Shown here one piece after another: positions 52,928-61,579 of a stretch of DNA of 64,000 nucleotides; the stretch's first letter is position 1, and each line of letters begins with the position of its first letter. The notes beneath the pieces were generated by a model. It was not told the origin of the DNA, ran no database searches, and worked only from the letters and a program-made list of their open reading frames with translations. Made by a program: the position numbers and the translations under genes. Origin of the DNA: Flavobacteriales bacterium UBA952 (GTDB lineage Bacteria > Bacteroidota > Bacteroidia > Flavobacteriales_D > Crocinitomicaceae); assembly GCA_002293185.1 (NCBI GenBank), contig DBCS01000004.1, positions 62,001-126,000 on the forward strand. The letters are read 5' to 3'.

Positions 52928-54349
52928 TTATGAATTTAATTTATTAAGGTCTTGACAAAATATTTCTCTCTTAACCTTAGAAATTATTGATGGAGAATGT
53001 GTGGCTAGAATAAATTGAGTCTTAGGACTTGCCTCCATAATCGAATCAACAAATATTTCTTGCCACGCAATGTGTAAGGATAGTTCAGGTTCATCAATAA
53101 TGAAAACGCCATTAGGTTTTTGGTCTTCTTCAAAAATCAGGTGCGCAATCATAATTATAATTTGCTTTTCACCAGATGAAAGCTCGAAAACATTCGCTTC
53201 ATTTCCATTCTTTAATTTTACTTTTATTTCACCATCATCTGCGATTTTAATTTGCTTTCCACCTTCTTCTAGGAATTTTGAAGTTATACTCTCAAGCCTT
53301 TTGATTGGTGATCTCAGCTCTGAAATTTTTTCTTGATAGGTTTGGCTGTAATTTATTATTTCATCAATCTTTTTAATTTGTGAGTTATTGTTTATCCACT
53401 TCATGAGCATTTTAAAACTCTCCTGGTTCAGTGGGTTAACATTTTCATCTTTTACTGATTTATAATTATTTTGTTTGTTTTTCAACTCTTCAATTTCTAT
53501 ATTTTGAGATATTAAAACGGACATGTTATCAAAAAAAGATTTCGCAGAGTTATTTAAGAAATTTATGTCTAAATCTTTTAAAGCTGTTAAAACCTTATCT
53601 CTTTTCTCAATTAAAAAACTGTTTTCTTTTGGTATTGTTTCTAAATTATGATCATCGTTAAATTTAAATGAAAGTTGAAAAATTTTCCGCTTAAATTCTT
53701 CACTAATTTTTGGCTGTTCATATGCAATTTTTCGGAAGTAATCAAAAATTAAATATTGAACATCTTCTAAACTACTATCAATTGCTGATGCGCCCGAATA
53801 CCCTTCAAAGAACCTGCGTTTTGTTTTTTGATGGCCGTATACCCTTCTATTTCTGAAACGCATATCTATGTATTTCCCTTCGTATATTTTTCTATCCAAA
53901 CCAAGGAATTTTGGTGTCGCTAACTCACGAATTTTCCTTGTTATTTCGTTTATTTCAAATTGTTCTTTAAAACTTTGCTCGGTTACCGATATTTCCTCTA
54001 AATCAAAAGTTTCATTTTCTGGCCTAAAATACCTTTGAAAAATTTGAGGTTCTTTGTAATATTCACTTGACCTAATAGACAAAGAGAAAGTATTTTTTTC
54101 TTTGTTTTGAGTAGCGGTAATAATTATATCTTGCTCTAATTCTGTTGTTGAACATTTTAGCTCCGCAAATTCGTAATCGATCTGATTTAAATATTGAAAA
54201 GATGGTGTTATTAAACCAAGTATCAATTTCAATGCACTAGTCTTCCCAGAACCATTTATTCCAATTAGAAAAGTAAGTTCACTAAAAAAATCAATGTTGT
54301 AGTTCAGATATCCATGAACATTTTTTGCTTCAAAAGAGTTAATTTTCAT
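52928..54349 (-). CDS. ariA: AAA ATPase, AriA-like sensor of PARIS
   Basis: A 473-residue ABC-like/AAA ATPase. Walker A is GINGSGKTS (30-38), the signature LSSGEKQ (390-396), Walker B VFIIDEPELSLH (Asp 419, Glu 420) and the switch His is in ATHSP (451). The middle (about 130-380) is helical with long charged segments, as in AriA and OLD-like ATPases. It starts an operon with the DUF4435 gene 3 nt downstream. This pair and order define PARIS, in which AriA holds AriB inactive until triggered. Gene content fits; a generic OLD-like ATPase is the alternative. The DNA is clearly AT-richer than the core. Confidence 0.82.
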   Translation of the reverse strand: MKINSFEAKNVHGYLNYNIDFFSELTFLIGINGSGKTSALKLILGLITPSFQYLNQIDYEFAELKCSTTELEQDIIITATQNKEKNTFSLSIRSSEYYKEPQIFQRYFRPENETFDLEEISVTEQSFKEQFEINEITRKIRELATPKFLGLDRKIYEGKYIDMRFRNRRVYGHQKTKRRFFEGYSGASAIDSSLEDVQYLIFDYFRKIAYEQPKISEEFKRKIFQLSFKFNDDHNLETIPKENSFLIEKRDKVLTALKDLDINFLNNSAKSFFDNMSVLISQNIEIEELKNKQNNYKSVKDENVNPLNQESFKMLMKWINNNSQIKKIDEIINYSQTYQEKISELRSPIKRLESITSKFLEEGGKQIKIADDGEIKVKLKNGNEANVFELSSGEKQIIIMIAHLIFEEDQKPNGVFIIDEPELSLHIAWQEIFVDSIMEASPKTQFILATHSPSIISKVKREIFCQDLNKLNS

Positions 54350-54636
54350 CTTACAATTTTTAAATAAAAAATTTATCTTACTATATACTAATTTCTTTGA
54401 CCTTTATAGGTTGTTTTTCAAAATCAAAAAAAAATGAGTTCAATACTTATAGCATGAAGAGTAGATATTAATAATAATGATGTGTTACCAGCTTCACATA
54501 TCTTATGTTTTTTAATTCTTCAAGTCTTATGATTTAATACTGTAAAATCAAAAACTTATTTAGAACTAATTTCTCGACTAACGCATTAATAAATTCAGAT
54601 TACTATAAGGTATGATTTTAGCTAGTAACGATTAAA

Positions 54637-55380
54637 TCAATTTAAGTTTAAAGATATCCCAAACTGAATTTGAGGTGCCGTAAAAAATAATCTCGAATAA
54701 CTTTTTTTGAAACTATTAAAAGATGGTTCAAAAGAAGTTAGTGTTATATACTCGGAATAATATCCCCCGAGTTGTGCATAAAATAATCCAAAATTTAATT
54801 CTGAAAATATTTTCAATTCTTTTGAAATATTCATCTCTAATTGAATAAAATTGTTGAAGCCAATTAGAAATCCACCGTCAATCTTTTGCAAGGATTCTTG
54901 TCTGCTTATTGTTTGAAGTGTGGAATCTCTTATGTCCGTAACATTTAAGTAACTATAGGATGAAGCTAAGTATAGTGGTATTTCAAGACCTGCTATTAAA
55001 GTAAAATCTCCAATTTCTTGGGATTTGCCAATTGAAGGACAGAGTTCTAAATACGTCTGGTGTTCATTTATTTTTGTAAAAAAATTAGGGTAATCAATCT
55101 CTCTATATGCTTTGTGAATTCCAAGACCCAAACGAAATCTTAAACTCAAACTATCTTTCAATTTACTTGTAAGATTTAAATTGTATTTTAACTGTGTTGA
55201 GTTATTGTTGTTTATAAATTTTTCTAAATTGAATCCATTTGGAATTTCTAGGTTGTAAAAATTTGATATCGGATCTTCAATTTGTCCAAAATTTGATACG
55301 CTCAATCCTAAATTGACATTACATTGGGAGAACGCTTTTAAATTCAAGATAAAAATCAAACATATAATGCCATTTTTCAT
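54637..55380 (-). CDS. Small outer-membrane-barrel-like protein
   Basis: A 247-residue exported protein; the signal peptide ends near residue 19. The body has alternating polar and hydrophobic residues and ends FTAPQIQFGISLNLN, the pattern of an outer-membrane beta-barrel (PorT-like or Opa-like). No family was recognised with certainty. It is the last of three minus-strand genes, 24 nt after the T9SS adhesin, and may help anchor or assemble it. The gap of 287 nt between it and the PARIS-like pair holds nothing I can recognise. Confidence 0.65.
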   Translation of the reverse strand: MKNGIICLIFILNLKAFSQCNVNLGLSVSNFGQIEDPISNFYNLEIPNGFNLEKFINNNNSTQLKYNLNLTSKLKDSLSLRFRLGLGIHKAYREIDYPNFFTKINEHQTYLELCPSIGKSQEIGDFTLIAGLEIPLYLASSYSYLNVTDIRDSTLQTISRQESLQKIDGGFLIGFNNFIQLEMNISKELKIFSELNFGLFYAQLGGYYSEYITLTSFEPSFNSFKKSYSRLFFTAPQIQFGISLNLN

Positions 55381-55404
55381 TTTGTAGTTTTGATTATAAT
55401 TAAC

Positions 55405-57849
55405 TTATATTTTAATGAAACCTTTATTTTGATGGGAATTATCAGTGAATTCAATTTCAATTCGATATTCTCCAGAAGACAATAGAGAAACGTTTAAGGC
55501 CTTGTCTAAATAATTCATCTTATTCAATACTAAGTGATTATTTGAATCAAAAATCGTTATATTTTTGATTTTTTTCTCTGAATAAACGAATAATTTGTCA
55601 GTAGCAGGATTAGGGTATACAATGAGATTGATTTTTGTATTAATTGACACTTGTGATGGATTGTCTGAAAAACTATTATCTAAAATATAATTTTGTTCTT
55701 CAATTTCTTCATTTTGGATATCAGAGTTAGAAGGATCTACTACATTTAAAAATCCATTTAACATTAAACTATTATTGCAATTAAATAATTCTAGTGTCCA
55801 GAAATAAGTATCTTCGAGTACCATCTGCCCTGTACCCAAACCTACATTAATAATTCCATTCCAAAAAATTGAAGATGGGGTGTTATTATCAGGAGCAATA
55901 AATGGACAGCAAATTTGTGAATTGAAATTTTCCTCCTCTAAATGATAAACTATTGCACCTAAACTATTGATGACATAAAAATCAAATTTTGTAGCATTGA
56001 ATGCACAAGTTTGATTGTCATTGTCTCGAAAGAAAAAAATATCATTAATTCCGTCATTATTTGGGGTAAAAACATTAGGCAACGGGTAATCAATTGTAAA
56101 TCCATTGAAATTTTCACAACAGTTACTACAACCTGTCAAACAAGTTACCGGGTCGACTACTGCTTCAAATAAACCATCCTGTGTATCAAATGCAGGACCA
56201 ATTTCAATATAATTTCCTGCTTGAAACAATACTGAATTATTTATTCCAATAAAATAATTTCCGTCAATCCCAGCAAGTATGCAACTAGCTGCTTCAATGA
56301 AATTAGGAGGTGCTGTAGTTGAATTTGAATTTCCATCGAGAGATATACAAATATGACAATTTTCACAAACAACATTAATTTGAAAAGTGTAAGTACTACT
56401 CAACGATTGGCCACATTGACTATTATCATTTACAGTAACATCAAAAAAGTATGATCCTTCATTTACATTATCCGTATTCCAACAGAAAATTCCATTCATA
56501 AGGGGCGATCCTTGTGTTGAAAAAAAAGCATCGGGAATACCGTTATCCCAAGTCATACTGACGGTTTCATTCGGGCTATCAAATGAACTAATATTAAAAC
56601 AAATTTCATCGTTGGTATGTACGTATGCGATATATTCATTGGTATTATTTATACCAGAAAGATACGGTGGAAAATTAAAGCCTGATTGAACAGGTATATT
56701 GATGCTTTCTGTTGCAATACATCCATTTTGTGATGTTACTGTTAAAACGCACTCAGTTGACGGATAAACAGGATTAAATTGAACTGAATTTAATCCTAAT
56801 CCTGTCTCTCCGGTACTCCAAGAATAAAACCAATTAGAGGATCCATTCGCAACAATTGTATATGGAATTCCCTCGCATAGAACGTCAGGAAGATTTTCAA
56901 AATTAATATCGATGTTATCATAACAAAATTCGTATTCTGCCGTTTCTTTGCAACCGTTAAAAGTGTTTAATTTAATTATGAAACAGTCCCCAGGATTTGG
57001 TAAAAAATTAATTGAATTGAAAATTGAATTTATGTCAATCAAGCCAGCCGAACCATTTTGTATTGAACCTGTATAGATTGGGGTTGGATTGTTGGATGGA
57101 TAAATCTCCCAATTATAGCTTGTTTCATTTTGACTTAATGAACCGTCAAAAGTTATTGGTGAATTAATACAAAAACTATTGCTTACGGGATTAATCAGAG
57201 AATTTAAATTTTGTTGCTCAATATTAGCAAAACTGATATCTACATCATCTAAATAGAAGAAATTAGAAAAATTGGGATTTTGATTATTGTAATTTCCAAA
57301 TATTACATAGTGTAAACCAGATTGTTCTGGTGTGAAACAGAATGTAACCTGATTATATTGATCGCCAATAGGTTTGTAAATGAAATCAGGTTGATTTATA
57401 GGATTAATTAGATAATCGGATACTGCATTTACAGGAGTTGATGAATTTTGAAGAAACGTTGGAGAAGGTACAATATTGGATATTTTTATTCCGATAGAGA
57501 GTGAATTTGACGGATTTGCATTTTTAACAAAACACGTCAATATATATTTTGTATTTGCTACTAGGCTTTCTGTAGTACCATAAAAATATTCAGAAAGTGA
57601 GACAAACTCTGAACCAAAGCCCGCGCAACCCTGACCGGTATGTTGGTTATTATTGGTATTTGTAATTTGGTTATGAAATAAATCTGGACTATTGTATATG
57701 GTATGCCATGCATTAGCGCGATCAATTGAAATCCCAATAAATTGATTATTCGTTAATTCAAACCCCCCATTTTGCATAAATTGACAATTTGCTGCGAAAT
57801 GAAAAAAAGTTATTTTCAGAGTTAAACAAATGTATTTTAGTTTATTCAT
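55405..57849 (-). CDS. Secreted adhesin-like protein with T9SS type A sorting domain
   Basis: An 814-residue exported protein. A signal peptide covers about residues 1-22. An N-terminal carbohydrate-binding-like beta domain opens it (MQNGGFELTNNQF; YILTCFVKN). Ig-like modules with PKD character follow (ITFDGSLSQNETSYNWEIYPS), then a gliding-type segment NVFTPNNDGINDIFFFRDN near residue 600 that continues into a further 200 residues. The last 75 residues are a T9SS type A sorting domain (LIVYPNPATDKLFVYSE; SLLSSGEYRIEIEF). Its ATG overlaps the upstream gene by 8 nt. A gliding-type module and a type A tail in one protein is uncommon. The ligand is unknown. Confidence 0.82.
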   Translation of the reverse strand: MNKLKYICLTLKITFFHFAANCQFMQNGGFELTNNQFIGISIDRANAWHTIYNSPDLFHNQITNTNNNQHTGQGCAGFGSEFVSLSEYFYGTTESLVANTKYILTCFVKNANPSNSLSIGIKISNIVPSPTFLQNSSTPVNAVSDYLINPINQPDFIYKPIGDQYNQVTFCFTPEQSGLHYVIFGNYNNQNPNFSNFFYLDDVDISFANIEQQNLNSLINPVSNSFCINSPITFDGSLSQNETSYNWEIYPSNNPTPIYTGSIQNGSAGLIDINSIFNSINFLPNPGDCFIIKLNTFNGCKETAEYEFCYDNIDINFENLPDVLCEGIPYTIVANGSSNWFYSWSTGETGLGLNSVQFNPVYPSTECVLTVTSQNGCIATESINIPVQSGFNFPPYLSGINNTNEYIAYVHTNDEICFNISSFDSPNETVSMTWDNGIPDAFFSTQGSPLMNGIFCWNTDNVNEGSYFFDVTVNDNSQCGQSLSSTYTFQINVVCENCHICISLDGNSNSTTAPPNFIEAASCILAGIDGNYFIGINNSVLFQAGNYIEIGPAFDTQDGLFEAVVDPVTCLTGCSNCCENFNGFTIDYPLPNVFTPNNDGINDIFFFRDNDNQTCAFNATKFDFYVINSLGAIVYHLEEENFNSQICCPFIAPDNNTPSSIFWNGIINVGLGTGQMVLEDTYFWTLELFNCNNSLMLNGFLNVVDPSNSDIQNEEIEEQNYILDNSFSDNPSQVSINTKINLIVYPNPATDKLFVYSEKKIKNITIFDSNNHLVLNKMNYLDKALNVSLLSSGEYRIEIEFTDNSHQNKGFIKI

Positions 57850-58900
57850 TGACTACTTTTTTTAATGTTTCAATTTCTTCATGTTGATTAATAATATATT
57901 GTGTTAATTCTTCTATTTTTTGTAAAAGCAGTTTATTCATCTCAAGCAAGTCTATTCCCGTTTCTAATACTTCCTTTTCAGAAGGAATATTTGGTAAATG
58001 GTCATGGTTTTCGATAAACTTTTTCAATTCAGAAATTGGCATAAGTTTGTAATTCTCATCAAATACAAAGTCTGCCCATGAATCAGCATCAACTTTGATT
58101 CTTCGCGCATGTAATAGACCATCGTTGTCAACCTGTAGTAATTTTTGAGATGAATTAGATATGATTAATGGGGTGACGTTTGCATTCCCGGTATGAATGA
58201 TTTGACATTTAGATGTTAAAAGACCTTGATAATTTAATTTTAGTAATTCTTGTTGCTCAGATTCAATTAATAATTGAACCGCTATACTGTTTGATGGGGC
58301 AATTGTTTTCATGTGAAATTTCACAATTGAATTTAATGGATCAACCGCACCTAGTTTGAGTGAATTTGTATATGTTGTTCCTAAAACATCAAGATTTACT
58401 CGAGGTTGACTGGTGTTTATTCCAACATTTACTTGGGGACAGGCAACGAATATTTTATTTTCACCATTTGACCAAGTTGGGCTAAAAATTGGGCCTTCGT
58501 CACAGTATTTAGTTGAGTAAATGGCGTTAGAAATCTCAGATATACTGCTTTTAGATACCACACCTAGGCTATCAATTATTAATATTTCGTTGTTTGAATT
58601 GTTGGTTGTCGATAATCCAGTAAAATTGATATTGTTTCTAAATAATACGTCCCCTGATACATCAAGCTTTGCGGTAGGGGTACATATACCTATTCCAACC
58701 TTTCCGTCAGGCGAAATTCTTAATCTTTCAATGTTGTTACTTTTAAATTTTAGGGGATTGTTATTTTGAGTGCCAATGAAATGATCTTCAGTTGTAATGT
58801 TTCCATCAGTATTCCATTGATTAATCTCAGGCGTTTGAGCTTCGAATTGTGAGGTTAATACAAGGAAAAACATTAAGGTGCTAGTAACTTTTGACTTCAT
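57842..58900 (-). CDS. Tail-fibre-like surface protein with C-terminal coiled coil
   Basis: A 352-residue exported protein common in Bacteroidota under the name tail fibre-like. The signal peptide (MKSKVTSTLMFFLVLTSQ) supports the ATG at 58900 rather than the open frame to 58960. Repeated motifs such as GKVGIGICTPTAKLDVSGDVL and PQVNVGINTSQPRVNLDVLG are typical of the family. The end carries KVDADSWADFVFDENYKLMPISELKKFIENHDHLPNIPSEKEVLE followed by a coiled coil (NKLLLQKIEELTQYIINQHEEIETLKK), the trimerising part. It overlaps the adhesin gene by 8 nt. Confidence 0.82.
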   Translation of the reverse strand: MKSKVTSTLMFFLVLTSQFEAQTPEINQWNTDGNITTEDHFIGTQNNNPLKFKSNNIERLRISPDGKVGIGICTPTAKLDVSGDVLFRNNINFTGLSTTNNSNNEILIIDSLGVVSKSSISEISNAIYSTKYCDEGPIFSPTWSNGENKIFVACPQVNVGINTSQPRVNLDVLGTTYTNSLKLGAVDPLNSIVKFHMKTIAPSNSIAVQLLIESEQQELLKLNYQGLLTSKCQIIHTGNANVTPLIISNSSQKLLQVDNDGLLHARRIKVDADSWADFVFDENYKLMPISELKKFIENHDHLPNIPSEKEVLETGIDLLEMNKLLLQKIEELTQYIINQHEEIETLKKVVNE

Positions 58901-59042
58901 GGGTAGTTGATTAAATTTATGAATGCTTACAATATTAGTAGACTTCTTTTTTTTATCCAATGGGGATAATTCTATAAAAACTAGAAATCATTCTAATTTT
59001 TTCTATTTTGGACGAAAATTGATTTTAGATTATCAACTTTGC

Positions 59043-59070
59043 GGCGTCATTGAATTTTAATTTTGACGCC
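59043..59070. promoter_or_regulatory. Inverted repeat in the leader of the four-gene signalling unit
   Basis: The arms GGCGTCA (59043-59049) and TGACGCC (59064-59070) are perfect, 20 nt before the ATG at 59091. The spacer is AT-rich. It could be an operator for the LuxR-type regulator of the same operon or an mRNA stem. No long T-run follows directly. Confidence 0.5.
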
Positions 59071-59090
59071 TAACTTTAAAATTTTTAATT

Positions 59091-59405
59091 ATGTCTTTTA
59101 ATGGAAATGAGGGTGATTTTATCACACTAAGAGAAGGGTCAGAGATGACAAAGCGCTACAGAAACACAATTCAACCCGGAGAGGTAATTGGTGTTTTCAT
59201 GGGTAAAGAAAAGATTAAACAGATGTTGAATCAAAATGGAAGCGAAGGATTAAGATTTTATTTTGCCAAAAATGAATTGGATAAATTAACGTTGGTTGTA
59301 GTGAGTGCGGATTCGGATCAAAATGATTTAACCGATGGTCTTATTGCGGATGGGCTATTCCCTTGTCCTGGTGGATGTGGTAATTCAAACGATTTAAATT
59401 CTTGA
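59091..59405 (+). CDS. Small protein with C-terminal CPGGCG motif, unknown function
   Basis: A 104-residue soluble protein without signal peptide. The body is predicted mixed alpha/beta (EMTKRYRNTIQPGEVIGVFMGKEKIKQMLNQNGSEGLRFYFA), followed by a beta region (LTLVVVSADSDQNDLTDGLIADG) and a short tail containing CPGGCGN. From memory, similar proteins of about 100 residues with a CPxxC tail occur in other Bacteroidota, without known role. The stop overlaps the TTG start of the next gene (TTGA), so it is translated together with the membrane protein, kinase and regulator. A role as the sensed or regulated component is inferred from this. Confidence 0.65.
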   Translation: MSFNGNEGDFITLREGSEMTKRYRNTIQPGEVIGVFMGKEKIKQMLNQNGSEGLRFYFAKNELDKLTLVVVSADSDQNDLTDGLIADGLFPCPGGCGNSNDLNS

Positions 59406-60013
59406 CGTTAAATTTATTTTATATCGCATTATTGAGTGAATGGATTCCATTAATTCTATTCATATGTCTAGGAAAAAACTTTAAAAAGACCCGAGATAAT
59501 ATCATTTTGATGTGGTTTTTAACCAAGTCAATTGCAGACCTTAGTTGTTTAATTGCTTATAAAGTTTTTAAATGTAATTTTTTTCCAGTTTTTCACATTT
59601 CTGTAATTATTGAGAATATTTTAATGGTTGTTTATATAAGTGATTTTCTTAAAATTCAGAGTATCTTTAAGAAAGTCCTTTTTACTCTTCCAGTATTTAT
59701 TTTTGGATTAGAGGTGTTTTTTTATGGTTCCTTTTTCGACTTGAATAAAATTGGTTTAATTAGCAATAATGCTATCGTTTCAATTTTATTATTGATTTTA
59801 TTACTGAATCAATTAAAAATTGAAAAAAGAGAATTTTTATTAATTCTAAACTTATTTGTTTTTCATTCTATCTCATTTGTTTATTTTCTTTTCGATCATA
59901 TCCGTAGATATAATGATTATATAAGTGAGAATATTTATCCTGTCTATATTGTATTCGTTGTTATTTTAAACCTTCATTTTCTCTATTTCGTATGGTCCAG
60001 GAGAAAGAAATAG
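59402..60013 (+). CDS. Seven-helix membrane protein, unknown function
   Basis: A 203-residue integral membrane protein with about seven hydrophobic helices (near residues 3-23, 34-53, 62-82, 92-110, 122-138, 146-163 and 178-197), ending in RRKK. It starts with TTG at 59402, inside the stop of the small protein gene, and overlaps the kinase gene by 22 nt. I recognise no family. A sensor or transport unit for the adjacent kinase, which has almost no periplasmic part of its own, is a fair guess from gene order. Confidence 0.7.
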   Translation: MTLNLFYIALLSEWIPLILFICLGKNFKKTRDNIILMWFLTKSIADLSCLIAYKVFKCNFFPVFHISVIIENILMVVYISDFLKIQSIFKKVLFTLPVFIFGLEVFFYGSFFDLNKIGLISNNAIVSILLLILLLNQLKIEKREFLLILNLFVFHSISFVYFLFDHIRRYNDYISENIYPVYIVFVVILNLHFLYFVWSRRKK

Positions 60014-60804
60014 TCATCTTAGTTTTAATTTGTTTATTCTTTACTTTTTTACTGAGTATGGGTATTGTTCTTCTTGTGAAAAAAAACCAACGCATACAAG
60101 AACTCTCCGATAAACTCATTAAAGAAACGGAGGATAAAAAGGAACTAGAAAAACTGAAAGTTGCAATATCAGCACAAGAAAAAGAACGTGTTGAAATAGC
60201 GCGCCAGCTTCATGACGATATTGGCGCGCTTTTATCGTTTGCGCAGAAAAATTTGGTCAATTTTGAGGACAATTCTGAAGATGGAGAAGTTGATTTTAAG
60301 TCAATTGAGATGGCAAAAGTGTATTTGGCCGAGAGTATTCAATTGATTCGAAATATTGCCAAGGGATTAACACCACAATATTTGATGAAATTCGGATTAG
60401 TGAAGGCGCTTGATAATATGACCAAACAAAAATCAGGAACTCTTATAGAAACATTTGATTTTACGTCTGTTGTTCCTGAGGAGTTGATAATTTCTGAACA
60501 GGTTTCAACGCATTATTATTACATAGCTGGAGAACTAATTACCAATTTATTTAAACATAGTTATCCTACAGAAATAAACATGAGGTTGACCTACGAAAGG
60601 GAATTTCTAAAACTGAAAATCAAACACAATGGAATTGCATTGACACAACGTGATTTCGATCGCTTAATATCAGAATCAGATAGTCTCGGTCTCGAAAATA
60701 TTAAATATAGACTGAATGTTATAAATGGTGAAGTATACTTTAAAAGACTCCGTGATTATGGAACTATTGAGCTTATCACTAAATTGGATATAACAGAGAT
60801 GTAA
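59992..60804 (+). CDS. DesK-type sensor histidine kinase
   Basis: A 270-residue histidine kinase with one N-terminal helix (about 6-30), a coiled-coil linker and a HisKA_3 domain: EKERVEIARQLHDDIGALLS with the phosphorylated His at 74. The HATPase part has an N-box (GELITNLFKH) and the segment DSLGLENIKYRL. Where family members have DNGKG in the G1 box, this protein reads KIKHNGIALT, with His in place of the nucleotide-binding Asp. It may therefore bind ATP weakly. It overlaps the membrane protein gene by 22 nt, and the regulator gene starts 1 nt after its stop. Confidence 0.87.
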   Translation: MVQEKEIVILVLICLFFTFLLSMGIVLLVKKNQRIQELSDKLIKETEDKKELEKLKVAISAQEKERVEIARQLHDDIGALLSFAQKNLVNFEDNSEDGEVDFKSIEMAKVYLAESIQLIRNIAKGLTPQYLMKFGLVKALDNMTKQKSGTLIETFDFTSVVPEELIISEQVSTHYYYIAGELITNLFKHSYPTEINMRLTYEREFLKLKIKHNGIALTQRDFDRLISESDSLGLENIKYRLNVINGEVYFKRLRDYGTIELITKLDITEM

Positions 60805-60805
60805 G

Positions 60806-61579
60806 ATGGAGAATCAGCCAAACATTAGAATTGCTCTTGTAGAAGACCACGAGCTAATTAGAAATGCCTTGTCAAAAATGCTAGCAGAATTACCTACATT
60901 CAGCTTTGTTTTTAACGCCGCAAATGGTCGAGAGTTTTTCGATAAACTTAAAGATAATACTATTGATGTAGTACTTTTAGATCTCGAAATGCCGATTATG
61001 AATGGGATAGAGGTCATTGAAGAATTAAAGAATATAAAATCTAAGATTAAAGTTATTGTACTAACAATGTATGCTGATTTAGACATGGCTTTTGATGTTT
61101 TGTCTTTGGGTGCTCATGCATTCTTATTAAAAGAATCTTCTACACGTGAATTAACTTGTGCAATTGAGCAAGTTTTCTTAGGGAATGATTATACAAACTC
61201 TTTCATGAATAAAGCTGTAATTAATAATCTTGCTGAGAGTAGAAAAGCAAAAACTAGAGCCGAGCATCTAAAATTGGATCAGAGGGATTTAAGACTAGTT
61301 AAGCTGATTTGTGATGGTTTCTCAACTAAAGAAATTGCAGATTTATTGCCGGCTTCCAGGAAAAATGTGGATTTATTACGAACAAAATTGATGAAAAAGT
61401 TTTCAGTTTCATCAGGAAACGAACTCATACGTGTTGCAATTTTAAATAATTTATACAAGCCACGTACTAACCGAGAAATTTTATTAGAAATAGAAGATGA
61501 TTCAAATGCAATGACCAAAAGAAGAATTTCCAAATTAAAAGAAAATCACATTAAAAATTTTGGCAAATATGATGACTAA
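60806..61579 (+). CDS. Response regulator, NarL/LuxR type
   Basis: A 257-residue two-component regulator. The receiver domain has the acidic pair in LVEDHE (E13, D14), the phospho-accepting Asp 59 in VLLDLEMP, Thr in VLTMY and Lys in LLKES. The C-terminal LuxR-type helix-turn-helix is RDLRLVKLICDGFSTKEIADLLPASRKNVDLLRTKLMKKF. About 35 extra residues follow it (PRTNREILLEIEDD...KNHIKNFGKYDD), more than usual. It is coupled to the kinase gene. Its last 4 bases overlap the convergent T9SS cargo gene. Confidence 0.93.
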   Translation: MENQPNIRIALVEDHELIRNALSKMLAELPTFSFVFNAANGREFFDKLKDNTIDVVLLDLEMPIMNGIEVIEELKNIKSKIKVIVLTMYADLDMAFDVLSLGAHAFLLKESSTRELTCAIEQVFLGNDYTNSFMNKAVINNLAESRKAKTRAEHLKLDQRDLRLVKLICDGFSTKEIADLLPASRKNVDLLRTKLMKKFSVSSGNELIRVAILNNLYKPRTNREILLEIEDDSNAMTKRRISKLKENHIKNFGKYDD

